Shown piece after piece: positions 34,291 to 43,206 of a stretch of 62,688 bases of DNA (positions are counted from its first letter, which is position 1; every line of letters starts with the position of its first letter). The notes beneath the pieces were generated by a model that was not told the origin of the DNA, did no database searches, and saw only the letters and a list, made by a program, of their open reading frames with translations. Made by a program: the position numbers and the translations under genes. Location: the NCBI GenBank assembly GCA_038210415.1, contig JBBQWS010000014.1, positions 1 through 62,688 on the forward strand, written 5' to 3'. Source of the DNA: JBBQWS01 sp038210415 (lineage in GTDB: Bacteria; Actinomycetota; Actinomycetes; Prado026).

Positions 34291-34947
34291 CTACCTTCCG
34301 ACGACGGAGTCGAGCCCAAGAGTCTTGCGCAGGCCGCGGACGAGGTCGACGGCGAGACCGGCTTGGTCGAGCAGCAGCCGGATCCGGGCGGGGTCGGCCC
34401 TGCGCCCGGCAAACACCTCGCCCACCGTGACGCCGTGGTCCGGCCGGTGGACCACGGTGATCGACTGACGGGCCTCGACCGGCCCGCCCCGCAGCACCCG
34501 CAGGTACGCACCCGCGGCGCCGTGCTCGGTGAACCGCTTGACCCAGCGCGGCTCACCCATCCACGCCTGGAAGGTGACGCACGGCATGCGCACATCGGCG
34601 ACCTCGACGATCACGGTGTCGCCGATCTGCCAGCGCTCGCCGATGACCGCGCGTGTGACGTCGAGGCCGCGCGTCGTGAGGTTCTCGCCGAAGGTGCCCG
34701 GGCTGAGCGTGCGGCCCAGCTCGGCCGCCCACCAGGCGAGGTCCTCCTCGGCGTACGCGTAGACCGCCTTGTCCGGCCCGCCGTGGAACTCGCGGTCGAG
34801 GACGGTGTCCCCGTGCATGCCGTACTCGTCGATGCTCACAGCGCCGTCGACGGCCCGCTTGTCGATCGCGGTTCGGCCGATCGACCCGACGGGGTCGACG
34901 ATCAGCTCGTGCACCACGTTGACACTCACGACCGTCGCGTCCGTCAT
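34291..34947 (-). CDS. MOSC domain-containing protein (YiiM-like)
   Basis: The 218-residue protein holds a MOSC core: HGDTVLDREFHGGPDKAVYAYAEED, GTFGENLTTRGLD, and the Cys in RMPCVTFQAW, which in the MOSC family carries persulfide or molybdenum-cofactor sulfur. YiiM relatives handle N-hydroxylated compounds. A 3-alpha-like C-terminal extension ends with LVRGLRKTLGL. The ATG start at 34947 is 15 bp after the sortase stop. Confidence 0.88.
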   Translation of the reverse strand: MTDATVVSVNVVHELIVDPVGSIGRTAIDKRAVDGAVSIDEYGMHGDTVLDREFHGGPDKAVYAYAEEDLAWWAAELGRTLSPGTFGENLTTRGLDVTRAVIGERWQIGDTVIVEVADVRMPCVTFQAWMGEPRWVKRFTEHGAAGAYLRVLRGGPVEARQSITVVHRPDHGVTVGEVFAGRRADPARIRLLLDQAGLAVDLVRGLRKTLGLDSVVGR

Positions 34948-34961
34948 GCGCTCATCCTGCC

Positions 34962-35651
34962 TCAGGCTTTGGGCACCGTGCTGGTCAAGTGACCGAACGC
35001 GATCATCCGGTAGGTGGAGGTCCACCACGGCGTGCACGTGGTCAACGTGATGATCGCCTGCGTCGGCTTGGCACCCGGCTTGCCGGGCACCGGGTCGAGC
35101 ACCCAGACGTCGTTGGGCAGCACCGTCGCCGCCGCGCTGTTCGGGTCGTTGTCGATGACGTAGGTGTAGACGGCGGTGCGGGTCTCGACGATCACCTGGT
35201 CGCCGGGTCGCAGCTGTTCCAGGTGCCGGAACGGCTGGCCGTGGGTCTGCCGGTGGCCGGCGACCGCGAAGTTGCCGATCTCGCCTGGTGCGGCGGTCTG
35301 CTTGTAGTGGACGACACCCTGCGCGAGGTCGTCGAGGCTGATCGTCGAGCCCTGCGGCTCGAGGACGGGCTCCTGCCAGTCGGCCGCCAGGCGCGGGATC
35401 CGCATGATCGCGAACGCGCCCGCCGGGATCGTCGCCGGCGGGGTCGCCGACCCGACCGGCGCACTTGGGGGCCCGGCGGTCGCCGTAGGCGACGCGCTCC
35501 ACTCACTGCGCAGGTGGTCGGAGAGCGAGCTCGCTGCGGCATCGGCCGCGATGTTGGTCCAGAAGACCTGGTAGCCCACGAAGAGCAGTGCGACGACGCC
35601 GAGCGTGATCAGCACCTCGCCGAACGCGTGGACAGCGAACCGGGCGCGCAT
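34962..35651 (-). CDS. Class E sortase
   Basis: Cysteine transpeptidase that links surface proteins to the wall. The 229-residue protein has one N-terminal membrane segment (about 13-32), an extracellular linker rich in Ala/Pro/Thr, and the catalytic triad: His in AGHRQTHG, Cys in LTTCTPWW and Arg in STYRMI. No sortase-substrate gene (LAXTG-type) is nearby. It is the upstream member of a sortase-MOSC-MBL operon and starts 10 bp after the lepA stop. Confidence 0.93.
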   Translation of the reverse strand: MRARFAVHAFGEVLITLGVVALLFVGYQVFWTNIAADAAASSLSDHLRSEWSASPTATAGPPSAPVGSATPPATIPAGAFAIMRIPRLAADWQEPVLEPQGSTISLDDLAQGVVHYKQTAAPGEIGNFAVAGHRQTHGQPFRHLEQLRPGDQVIVETRTAVYTYVIDNDPNSAAATVLPNDVWVLDPVPGKPGAKPTQAIITLTTCTPWWTSTYRMIAFGHLTSTVPKA

Positions 35652-35660
35652 CGACCCGCC

Positions 35661-37514
35661 CTACTTCGAACGGTTCGACTGGTCGTCGGTCGACAGGGCC
35701 GCGATGAACGCCTCCTGCGGGACCTCGACCCGCCCGACCATCTTCATCCGCTTCTTGCCCTCCTTCTGCTTCTCGAGCAGCTTGCGCTTGCGAGTGATGT
35801 CACCGCCGTAGCACTTGGCCAGCACGTCCTTGCGGATCGCCCGGATGCTCTCGCGCGCGATCACCCGCGACCCGATGGCGGCCTGGATCGGCACCTCGAA
35901 CTGCTGCCGCGGGATCAGTTCGCGCAGCTTGCCCGTCATGAGCACGCCGTACGCGTACGCCTTGTCCTTGTGCACGATCGCGCTGAACGCGTCGACGGCC
36001 TCTCCCTGCAGCAGGATGTCGACCTTGACCAGATCGGCGGCCTGCTCCCCCACCGGCTCGTAGTCGAGCGAGGCGTAGCCCCGGGTCTTGGACTTGAGGT
36101 TGTCGAAGAAGTCGAAGACGATCTCGGCCAGCGGCAGGGTGTAGCGCAGCTCGACGCGGTCCTCGGAGAGGTAGTCCATGCCGAGCAGGGTGCCCCGCCG
36201 CTGCTGGCACAGCTCCATGATCGCGCCGATGTACTCGCTGGGGGCGAGGATCGTCGAACGCACGATGGGCTCGAAGACGATGCCGACCTTGCCCTCCGGG
36301 AACTCGCTGGGGTTGGTGACGACGTACTCGCTGCCGTCCTCTTGCTCGACCCGGTAGACGACGTTCGGCGCAGTCGAGATCAGGTCGAGGTCGAACTCGC
36401 GCTCCAGCCGCTCGCGCACGATCTCGAGGTGCAGCAGACCGAGGAACCCGCAGCGGAATCCGAAGCCGAGCGCCGCGGAGGTCTCGGGCTCCCAGACGAG
36501 TGCGGCGTCGTTGAGCTGCAGCCGTTCGAGCGCGTCGCGCAGGTCGGGGTAGTCGTCACCGTCGATGGGGTAGAGGCCGGAGAAGACCATCGGCACCGGG
36601 TCGCGGTAGCCGCCCAGCGCCTGGGTCGCAGGCTTGGCAGCGGACGTCACTGTGTCGCCGACCCGGGACTGCCGGACGTCCTTCACCCCGGTGATGAGAT
36701 AGCCGACCTCACCGACTCCGAGCCCCTTGGCCACCACCGGTTCGGGCGAGATGACCCCCACCTCGAGCATCTCGTGCGTCGCCCGGGTCGAGAGCATCAG
36801 GATCTTCTCGCGGGTGGTCAGCTCGCCGTCGATCACGCGGACGTACGTGACGACCCCGCGGTACGTGTCGTACACCGAGTCGAAGATCATCGCCCGTGCT
36901 GGGGCGTTCGGGTCACCGACCGGGTGCGGCACCAGGCGTACGACCTCGTCGAGCAGCTCCCCGACGCCGACCCCTGTCTTGGCGCTGACCCGGAGCACCG
37001 TGTCGGGGTCGCAGCCGATGATGTGGGCCAGCTCGGCGGCGTACTTCTCCGGTTGCGCGGCCGGCAGGTCGATCTTGTTGAGCACCGGGATGATCGTGAG
37101 GTCGTTCTCGAGTGCGAGGTAGAGGTTCGCCAGCGTCTGGGCCTCGATCCCCTGCGCGGCGTCGACGAGCAGCACCGCGCCCTCGCAGGCGGCCAGCGAC
37201 CGCGACACCTCGTACGTGAAGTCGACGTGACCGGGAGTGTCGATGAGGTTGAGCACGTACGCCGTCCCACCGGTGGAGTACGGCAGGCGCACCGCCTGGC
37301 TCTTGATCGTGATGCCCCGCTCGCGCTCGATGTCCATGCGGTCGAGGTACTGCGCGCGCATCTGTCGGGGGTCGACCACGCCGGTCAGCTGGAGCATCCG
37401 GTCGGCCAGGGTCGACTTGCCGTGGTCGATGTGGGCGATGATGCAGAAGTTGCGGATCAGCTCCGGCGGCGTCGAACCCGGCTGGGGCAAGGCACCTGGA
37501 CGGTTCGGCGGCAC
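35661..37514 (-). CDS. lepA: Elongation factor 4 (LepA)
   Basis: Ribosome-associated GTPase. The 617-residue protein has G1 AHIDHGKST, G3 DTPGHVDF, G4 NKIDLP and SAKTG, EF-G-like domains II, III and V, and the LepA-specific C-terminal domain. The GTG start at 37514 has GAGGT 9 nt upstream. Length and domain order are standard. Confidence 0.97.
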   Translation of the reverse strand: MPPNRPGALPQPGSTPPELIRNFCIIAHIDHGKSTLADRMLQLTGVVDPRQMRAQYLDRMDIERERGITIKSQAVRLPYSTGGTAYVLNLIDTPGHVDFTYEVSRSLAACEGAVLLVDAAQGIEAQTLANLYLALENDLTIIPVLNKIDLPAAQPEKYAAELAHIIGCDPDTVLRVSAKTGVGVGELLDEVVRLVPHPVGDPNAPARAMIFDSVYDTYRGVVTYVRVIDGELTTREKILMLSTRATHEMLEVGVISPEPVVAKGLGVGEVGYLITGVKDVRQSRVGDTVTSAAKPATQALGGYRDPVPMVFSGLYPIDGDDYPDLRDALERLQLNDAALVWEPETSAALGFGFRCGFLGLLHLEIVRERLEREFDLDLISTAPNVVYRVEQEDGSEYVVTNPSEFPEGKVGIVFEPIVRSTILAPSEYIGAIMELCQQRRGTLLGMDYLSEDRVELRYTLPLAEIVFDFFDNLKSKTRGYASLDYEPVGEQAADLVKVDILLQGEAVDAFSAIVHKDKAYAYGVLMTGKLRELIPRQQFEVPIQAAIGSRVIARESIRAIRKDVLAKCYGGDITRKRKLLEKQKEGKKRMKMVGRVEVPQEAFIAALSTDDQSNRSK

Positions 37515-37633
37515 GCTGGCTGACCTCTGGCTTCACGGGACGGGTACGAGCGGGGCTCCATCGTCCCACGAGCCGGTGCGCTGCGGAGCGCGGCACCGGG
37601 CGCCCGAGCCCAGCAGCCCCCTACGATCGGGCG

Positions 37634-38155
37634 ATGTTGCGCCGGCTGGTGAACCTGCTCCGGGGTCGGCTGCTGCCTCGGGGGCAGCCGGCCCAGCCCC
37701 GGCCCGGGGTCCGCCCCAGGCCGGGCGGGGGTGTGCCGCCTCCCGCGGGAGGCGGTCAGGCCCGTGACTACGACGGACGGGTGGCCCTGTCGTACTCACC
37801 GAACCACAACCACGCCCCGGACCCTGGCGAGGTGGTCTGGACCTGGGTGCCGTACGAGGAGGACTCCGCCGCCGGCAAGGACCGGCCCGTGGTGGTGATC
37901 GGTCAGCTGGACCCGCCAGGACGTAGCGGCGAGCTGGCGGTCGTCATGCTGTCCAGCCAGGACCACGAGGGTGACCCCCGCTGGTTGGTCCTCGGCTCCG
38001 GCGCGTGGGACGGCCAGGACCGGGTCAGCAGCGTCCGGCTCGACCGAGTCCTGGCCGTCGAGCCGGCCGCGGTCCGGCGCGAGGGCGCGACCCTGGATCG
38101 CGACCGGTTCGACCAGATGACCGAGGGACTGCGGGGCCAGCACGGTTGGCGCTGA
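37634..38155 (+). CDS. Solitary PemK/MazF-like protein
   Basis: The 173-residue protein has a basic, Pro/Gly-rich N-terminal tail (1-50) and a MazF-like beta barrel: GEVVWTWVPYEEDSAAGKDRPVVVIGQ, then VVMLSSQDHEGDPRWLVLG. MazF RNases use an Arg and Thr/Ser at these positions. No antitoxin gene lies adjacent, and the gene sits in a conserved slot between lepA and rpsT, so it is probably not a classical toxin. The ATG is the only good start. Confidence 0.75.
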   Translation: MLRRLVNLLRGRLLPRGQPAQPRPGVRPRPGGGVPPPAGGGQARDYDGRVALSYSPNHNHAPDPGEVVWTWVPYEEDSAAGKDRPVVVIGQLDPPGRSGELAVVMLSSQDHEGDPRWLVLGSGAWDGQDRVSSVRLDRVLAVEPAAVRREGATLDRDRFDQMTEGLRGQHGWR

Positions 38156-38164
38156 CCCGCCGGT

Positions 38165-38194
38165 TTGAGGGAGCGGGTCGCACGCTGATACCTT
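38165..38194 (+). promoter_or_regulatory. Candidate promoter of rpsT
   Basis: TTGAGG (38165-38170) and TACCTT (38189-38194) are separated by 18 nt and precede a roughly 75-nt 5' region before the rpsT GTG. The match is fair: four of six at -35 and three of six at -10. Confidence 0.4.
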
Positions 38195-38273
38195 AGGTCT
38201 TCGCGTGCGCGTGCAGTTCGCGCGCGTCCGCACCGCCCTTCCGGGCTCCCGACAGATCACCGAGGTTGACTTC

Positions 38274-38540
38274 GTGGCAAACATCAAGTCCCAGATCAAG
38301 CGCAACCTGACGAACGAGAAGGCTCGCCTGCGCAACAAGGCGACCAAGTCCTCGCTCAAGACGGCTGTGAAGAAGTTCCGTACTGCTGCCGACGCCGGCG
38401 ACACCGTGGCGGCGACCGCCGCCCTACGCGACGCGTCGAAGAAGCTCGACAAGGCCGCCAGCAAGGGCGTCATCCACAAGAACCAGGCAGCCAACCGCAA
38501 GTCCGCGCTCGCCAAGCAGCTCGACAGCATCTCGGCCTAG
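38274..38540 (+). CDS. rpsT: 30S ribosomal protein S20
   Basis: Small-subunit protein binding 16S rRNA early in assembly. The 88-residue basic helical protein starts ANIKSQIKRNLTNEKARLRN and ends with the Ala/Lys-rich helix. GAGGT lies 7 nt before the GTG at 38274; a longer frame upstream is leader sequence. The final ATG/GTG choice gives the normal length. Confidence 0.97.
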   Translation: MANIKSQIKRNLTNEKARLRNKATKSSLKTAVKKFRTAADAGDTVAATAALRDASKKLDKAASKGVIHKNQAANRKSALAKQLDSISA

Positions 38541-38558
38541 CCGTCCCGCACCTCACTC

Positions 38559-38596
38559 GAAGGCGTCGCTCCCCCGCACCCGGGGACGGCGCCTTC
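38559..38596 (+). terminator. Terminator hairpin after rpsT
   Basis: GAAGGCG (38559-38565) pairs with CGCCTTC (38590-38596), with further GC pairing inside. It is 18 bp past the rpsT stop and has no strong U tract. Confidence 0.65.
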
Positions 38597-38612
38597 GTCA
38601 TGTTCCGGGGCC

Positions 38613-38636
38613 GACCCCACCAACCGGGGTGGGGTC
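38613..38636 (-). terminator. Terminator hairpin at the end of holA
   Basis: GACCCCACC (38613-38621) and GGTGGGGTC (38628-38636) are a perfect 9-bp stem with a 6-nt loop. The arm overlaps the holA stop codon. It probably ends holA from the minus strand and can also stop leftover rpsT transcription. Confidence 0.6.
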
Positions 38637-39627
38637 AGGAGCGGGCCGACGTGATCGAGACCACGGCCTTCTCCAACGCGTACCCCGGATCGCCGGCCCC
38701 GCCCATGCCTTTCACGGCGCCGTCGGCCTGGGCGACGGCCGCAACGGCCACGGCCAGCCCGTCCGGCGACCAGCCTCTGAGCTGCTTGCGGACGACGTCG
38801 ATCTTCCAGGGCGGCATCCCGAGGTCACGGGCCAGGTTGCCGGAGCTCGCGTTGCTGGTCGCCGACCCGAGCCGGATGATCGAGCGCAAGCCGGCTGCCA
38901 GTGCGCTGGTGACCAGCACGGGGGCGACCCCGCAGGCCAACGCGTAGCGCAGCTGCTTCAGCGCATCTGCGGTGCGTCCTTCCATCGCCAGGTCGGCGAC
39001 CTGGAAGCTGGTGACCTCGGCGCGTCCGGCGTAGTAGCGGTTGACGACCGCGGGGGTGATCGAACCCTCGGTGTCCGCGACCAGCTGGGAGCAGGCGGCG
39101 GCCAGCTCGCGCAGGTCGCTTCCGACCGCGTCGACGAGGGCCCGGGCGCCGTCGTCGCCCAGTGGGCGTCCGGCCGCGCGGGCCTCGGACCGGACGAAGT
39201 CGACCCGGTCCGACAGCCTGGTCATCTTCGGGCAGCTCACCTGCGCCGCGTTCACCGCCTTGCACGCCTCGAGCACCGCCTTGGCCCGGTTGGCCGCACC
39301 GGAGTGGACGAGAACCAGGGTGACCTCGTCGACGGGATCCCTGATGTAGTCAGCCACGGCGGCGGCCGGCTCGGCCGTCAGCTCGTGCGCCTGGTCGATG
39401 ATCAGGACCGTACGGTCGCCGAAGAGCGACGGACTCGTCAGCTCGCGCAGTCGAGCCGGCTCGACCTCCGCGGCCGTAAGCCGCCGTACATCAGCCGTGG
39501 GCTCGACCAGCCGCACCCTGGCGACCAGGGCGGAGACCGCGCGGTCGGCGAGCAGTTCTTCCGGACCGCTGACCAGGGTCACGGACGGCGGAAGCGGGAT
39601 CGCAGGCATAGGAGACCAGCATGTCAC
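38635..39627 (-). CDS. holA: DNA polymerase III delta subunit
   Basis: Clamp-loader subunit that opens the sliding clamp. The 330-residue protein has an AAA-type fold (LVSGPEELLADRAVSAL near the N-terminus, and the C-terminal helical domain with LRYALACGVAPVLV). The start may be GTG 39627 (MTCWSPMPAI) or ATG 39609; the first is 10 bp after the comEC stop. It is co-oriented with comEC-comEA. Confidence 0.93.
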   Translation of the reverse strand: MTCWSPMPAIPLPPSVTLVSGPEELLADRAVSALVARVRLVEPTADVRRLTAAEVEPARLRELTSPSLFGDRTVLIIDQAHELTAEPAAAVADYIRDPVDEVTLVLVHSGAANRAKAVLEACKAVNAAQVSCPKMTRLSDRVDFVRSEARAAGRPLGDDGARALVDAVGSDLRELAAACSQLVADTEGSITPAVVNRYYAGRAEVTSFQVADLAMEGRTADALKQLRYALACGVAPVLVTSALAAGLRSIIRLGSATSNASSGNLARDLGMPPWKIDVVRKQLRGWSPDGLAVAVAAVAQADGAVKGMGGAGDPGYALEKAVVSITSARS

Positions 39628-39636
39628 CCGGCCCTG

Positions 39637-42000
39637 TCACGGCGGACCCCGCGCGACCATCCGGAGCGAGTCGCGAGGGCCGAGCACCGCGATGTCGCCA
39701 TCGGTGTCGGTGCGGTCGACCACGGCGCCGGCCGAACGGACGAGGGCGAGCGTCGACTCCGCCGGGTGGCCGTAGGGGTTGCCCACCCCGACCGAGACGA
39801 GCGCGAGCCGCGGCATGACCACCCTGACCAACGCTGGATCCTGGTTGCGCGAACCGTGGTGCGGGACCTTGAGCACGTCGGCCACGAGGCTGCCCGGGTC
39901 CGCGAGCAGGGCCTGCTGTGCGGCGGGCTCGATGTCGCCGGTGAGCAGGAAGACCACCCCTTGAGTGGTCATCGACAGCACCACGCTCGCGTTGTTCGGT
40001 GGCGAACCGCCGCTGTGAATCAGGCGTCGAGGCCAGAGCACCGTCCAACGGACGGAACCCACGGACCGCTGCTCGCCGGCCGCCGCCAACGTCAGCGGGA
40101 CCTGGGCGTCATCCGTCCAGCTCCTGACGCGGGCGGCCTCGTCGGCCGGCTCGGTCAGCGGCGTGACCTCGACCTCGTCGACCTGCCGACCGTGCAGGAG
40201 CCCGGGCAGGCCCTCGACGTGGTCGGCGTGGAAGTGAGTGAGGACGAGCAGCGGGATGTGCCGGACCCCAAGGTCACGCAGGCAGCGGTCGATAGCGGTC
40301 GGGTCCGGTCCGGCGTCGACGACCACCGCCTCACCGGGGCCCGATGCGATCACGAGGGCGTCTCCCTGCCCCACCGAGCAGGCCACGGCCAGCCAACCCG
40401 GTGGTGGCCAAGCAGTCTGGCCGGGCAGGGGCACGACCCAGATCGCGACCCCGACGGCGGCCAGCGCAGCGACGGCCCGTGGGCGGGCTCTGGCGAACCG
40501 GACGAACCGGGTGAACCCGAGCAGGACGACCGTCAGCAGCAGGGCCCCAGGAATCCCCGCTGGCCAGGCCAGAGCCCCGAACGGGAGCCCGGCCGACCCT
40601 CGGGCCACCCAGACGATCCAGGTCGCGGGCACTGCCGCCAGGTGTGCCATCCCGGCTGCGATGCCAGGGAGCACCGGGGCCACCACGGCCGCCGCGACCC
40701 CGAGCACCGTGGCCGGAGCGACGGCGATCGCGGCGAGGACGTTGGCGGGGATGGCGACAAGGCTGACCGACGGGCTCAGCAGCAGGAGGACGGGGGCCAC
40801 CGCCGCCTGCGCGGCGCACGGTACGGCGATCGCGTCGGCCACTGCCGCCGGCATGCGTCGACCGAGGCGCTCGCGCCAACCCGGCGCCAGGACGAGCAGC
40901 CCACCGGAAGCGAGAACCGAGAGGGCGAACCCTGGCGCCCTGGCGAGGAACGGGTCGACCAGGAGCAGCACCACGGTGCAGCCGAGGAGAGCAGGGACGC
41001 CTCGACTTCCCGGCCGGTCCTCGGCCCCGCTGTTCGACCCGCGCGCCAAGGCGACCAGGGAGACCAGCCCCACGACAGCGGCCCGAAGCACGCTCGGCTC
41101 GGGCCGGACGAGGACGACGAACCCCCCGAGCCCCACCGCGGCGCACCAGCCGAGCAGGCGCCCGCGTACGCCGCACCAGCGGGCGATCAACAAGATGGCG
41201 GCCAGGATGAACGCGACGTTGGACCCGGACACCGCCGTGAGGTGGGTCATCCCGGCTGCCTGGAAGGCCTGCGTGAGCTGGGCGGGTTCGGCGGAGGTGT
41301 CGCCCACCACCAGACCGGGAACGAGTCCACGCTCGTCAGGGGCCAGCCCGGACACCGCCGCCCGGAGCCCGGACCGCATGCGCCCCGCCAACCGCTGCGG
41401 TAGGGACGGCCCGCCGACGAGCTCGGGCTGGCCCTGGACGGACGCGATCGCGGAGACGGGCTCCCCCGCGCCCGGGGGCGCCAGCCGTACGACACAACGG
41501 ACCCGCTGGCTGGGCAGCAGGCCCGACCACCGGGCCGAGCTCGCGAGCAGCAGCACCGGGACGCGTAGGTCGAACCGGCTGCCGCGGGCGTCGAGCCGCT
41601 CGAGCCGGGCCCGGATCACCCAACCGTCCGCAGCCAGGATGTTCCCCGAGACGGCGGGCTTGCGGCGCACGGGGTCGCCGGTGAGCACCAGCTCGGCCGT
41701 TCCCACGGCACGCTGCTGGGCGAGGCCGACGACGGGGTCGGCCGTCAGCGTGTGGACCCGCGACGCACCCCCGAGCCCCACGCCAGCCGCGCAGACAAGG
41801 GCTGACAGCACGCCGAGCCACCACGCGGGACGGTTCGCCGAACGACCCGCCACCCAGACGACGGCGGCGGCGGCGGAGCAGACCGTTGCGAATCCCCACC
41901 CGGCCGGAACCTGGGTCGTGATCAGCCCGGCCAGCCAGCAGCCCACCGCAGCCGGGAGCAGCCTGACGTCGAGGCCGTCCAGTGCCCGCCATCGGCTCAT
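39637..42000 (-). CDS. comEC: ComEC/Rec2-family DNA transport protein
   Basis: Membrane channel for single-stranded DNA uptake. The 787-residue protein has N-terminal hydrophobic segments and an OB-like external domain, the Competence domain with LTAVSGSN motif and many membrane segments, and a C-terminal metallo-beta-lactamase domain with THFHADHVEG and HHGSRNQDP. The ATG at 42000 overlaps the comEA stop as ATGA, so it is translationally coupled. Whether the strain is naturally competent cannot be told from this pair. Confidence 0.94.
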   Translation of the reverse strand: MSRWRALDGLDVRLLPAAVGCWLAGLITTQVPAGWGFATVCSAAAAVVWVAGRSANRPAWWLGVLSALVCAAGVGLGGASRVHTLTADPVVGLAQQRAVGTAELVLTGDPVRRKPAVSGNILAADGWVIRARLERLDARGSRFDLRVPVLLLASSARWSGLLPSQRVRCVVRLAPPGAGEPVSAIASVQGQPELVGGPSLPQRLAGRMRSGLRAAVSGLAPDERGLVPGLVVGDTSAEPAQLTQAFQAAGMTHLTAVSGSNVAFILAAILLIARWCGVRGRLLGWCAAVGLGGFVVLVRPEPSVLRAAVVGLVSLVALARGSNSGAEDRPGSRGVPALLGCTVVLLLVDPFLARAPGFALSVLASGGLLVLAPGWRERLGRRMPAAVADAIAVPCAAQAAVAPVLLLLSPSVSLVAIPANVLAAIAVAPATVLGVAAAVVAPVLPGIAAGMAHLAAVPATWIVWVARGSAGLPFGALAWPAGIPGALLLTVVLLGFTRFVRFARARPRAVAALAAVGVAIWVVPLPGQTAWPPPGWLAVACSVGQGDALVIASGPGEAVVVDAGPDPTAIDRCLRDLGVRHIPLLVLTHFHADHVEGLPGLLHGRQVDEVEVTPLTEPADEAARVRSWTDDAQVPLTLAAAGEQRSVGSVRWTVLWPRRLIHSGGSPPNNASVVLSMTTQGVVFLLTGDIEPAAQQALLADPGSLVADVLKVPHHGSRNQDPALVRVVMPRLALVSVGVGNPYGHPAESTLALVRSAGAVVDRTDTDGDIAVLGPRDSLRMVARGPP

Positions 42001-42800
42001 CCGACCCGGACCTTCGCCGAGATGTCGGTGAACTTCCGGTCGCCGATGCCGGAGACCTCCCGCAATTCGTCGACACTGGTGAAGCGCCCGTGCGTGGAAC
42101 GGAAGTCGATGATCCGTTGGGCAAGGACAGGACCCACCCCGGGCAGTGCCTCGAGCTGGTCCAGGCTGGCGGCGTTGAGGTCGACAGCCCCTGTGGTGGC
42201 CCCGCCGCCCGGGCCGGTGCCGGTCACGCCTGCGGCGGAGCCCCCGGCGACGCCGACCAGCACCTGTTCGCCGTCGACCAGGACCCGCGCGAGGTTGATG
42301 GTGGTCAGGTCGACCCCGGGCAGCGGACCTCCGGCCACGACCAGCGCGTCGGCGACCCGGGAACCGGCGCCGAGCCGCACCAGTCCTGGGTGGCGCACCC
42401 GGCCCGCGACGTGCACCACCACGAAAGCCGCAGCTGCCCCGGAAGCCGAGGCGGTGGCAGCGGTTCCCGTCCCGGAGCTGGCGACCACCCCGGCGACCTG
42501 CACCGGAACCCGCCCGGGCGCTCCCACCTGCTGCTGGGGGCTGGACCGCAGCAGCAGCCACGCCGCCCAGGCCACCCCGAGCGCGACCACCGCGGCGATC
42601 GCAGCGACCGCAGCGGGGTTCAGCCGCGGTGAGGCGAGGTGAGCGTCGGAGGGGCGGCTGCCATCAGGATCGAACGCCTCAGGATCGAACGCCGCGGGAG
42701 CTGAGAGCGCCTGGCCGTCGACGCCGAACAGCCGAGCCAGCCGCTCGCCGATCGCCGCCCGGTCCCGGGCGCGACGCGCGAACGAGCGAGCGGCTGCCAT
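41997..42800 (-). CDS. comEA: ComEA-like helix-hairpin-helix DNA receptor
   Basis: The 267-residue protein has a cytoplasmic N-terminus (1-60), one membrane segment (about 62-86, LNPAAVAAIAAVVALGV), an SLBB domain (about 108-178, VHVAGRVRHPGLV) and a Gly/Ala linker. It ends with the HhH pair LNAASLDQLEALPGVGP and ELREVSGIGDRKF. It binds incoming DNA and passes it to ComEC in competent bacteria. No SD is obvious before the ATG at 42800. Confidence 0.92.
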   Translation of the reverse strand: MAAARSFARRARDRAAIGERLARLFGVDGQALSAPAAFDPEAFDPDGSRPSDAHLASPRLNPAAVAAIAAVVALGVAWAAWLLLRSSPQQQVGAPGRVPVQVAGVVASSGTGTAATASASGAAAAFVVVHVAGRVRHPGLVRLGAGSRVADALVVAGGPLPGVDLTTINLARVLVDGEQVLVGVAGGSAAGVTGTGPGGGATTGAVDLNAASLDQLEALPGVGPVLAQRIIDFRSTHGRFTSVDELREVSGIGDRKFTDISAKVRVG

Positions 42801-43206
42801 GCCGACCAGCCTGCTCGGCTGCGCGATGAGCAGGAGGCCCGACTACTCTCTCGGTGGACAACTCAGGTCTGTGGAAGGCGGCCGGCGCGCTGACCGGAAC
42901 ACCGGTCTCGACGTGGACGGCGAGCAGCACCGCTCTGGCCGCGCCACGGCGTCCTTGTATCGGTCAGACCGTCGTTTCCGTCTGGTGTCGTGAAAGAGGT
43001 CCCCGTGGCCACCGCAACGCGAAAGGTCGTCGTCACGCCCGGATGCCAAGCCTTCGCCTGGATCAATGCGCAGAGCGCCGTCGTGAGGATCGCTGCCAGC
43101 CGATGAGTCGGATCATCACGCGCCGATGTGCCGCCCGAGCTCGCTCATTCAGGTAGTGATCCCCCGTGCGGTCGAACACTGCCCAGGACGCATTCTCGGA
43201 ATTCGT
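42801..43206. other. 406-bp intergenic gap between comEA and plsY
   Basis: The gap contains no confident gene. It has a short inverted repeat CAGAC/GTCTG at about 42966-42985 and a 33-codon reading frame at 43005-43106. Base composition is a little less GC-rich than the flanking genes around 42950-43000. Other frames here lack ribosome sites. I see no tRNA or known RNA motif. Confidence 0.5.
43005..43106 (+). CDS. Possible small protein (33 aa)
   Basis: A GTG start follows AAAGAGG by 5 nt, the only strong ribosome site in this gap. The 33-residue peptide begins MATATRKVVVTPGC and ends VVRIAASR, with one Cys and no membrane helix. The frame's codon use is not informative at this length. A chance frame is as likely as a real gene. 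Confidence 0.3.
   Translation: MATATRKVVVTPGCQAFAWINAQSAVVRIAASR

Noticed and set aside
34989..37523. Very long open frame on the plus strand opposite lepA, sortase and MOSC genes
   Set aside because: It is the antisense of well-conserved genes; high GC at third positions keeps antisense frames open. No protein-like motif appears.
37634..38155. A toxin-antitoxin module
   Set aside because: No antitoxin gene lies adjacent, and the position is conserved beside rpsT.
38629..41403. Long plus-strand frame opposite holA and comEC
   Set aside because: Antisense of conserved genes, rich in Arg/Pro/His with low complexity; no ribosome site.
42854..43156. 100-residue plus-strand frame in the comEA-plsY gap
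   Set aside because: It has no ribosome site and an Arg-rich, low-complexity sequence that looks like a random GC-rich frame.
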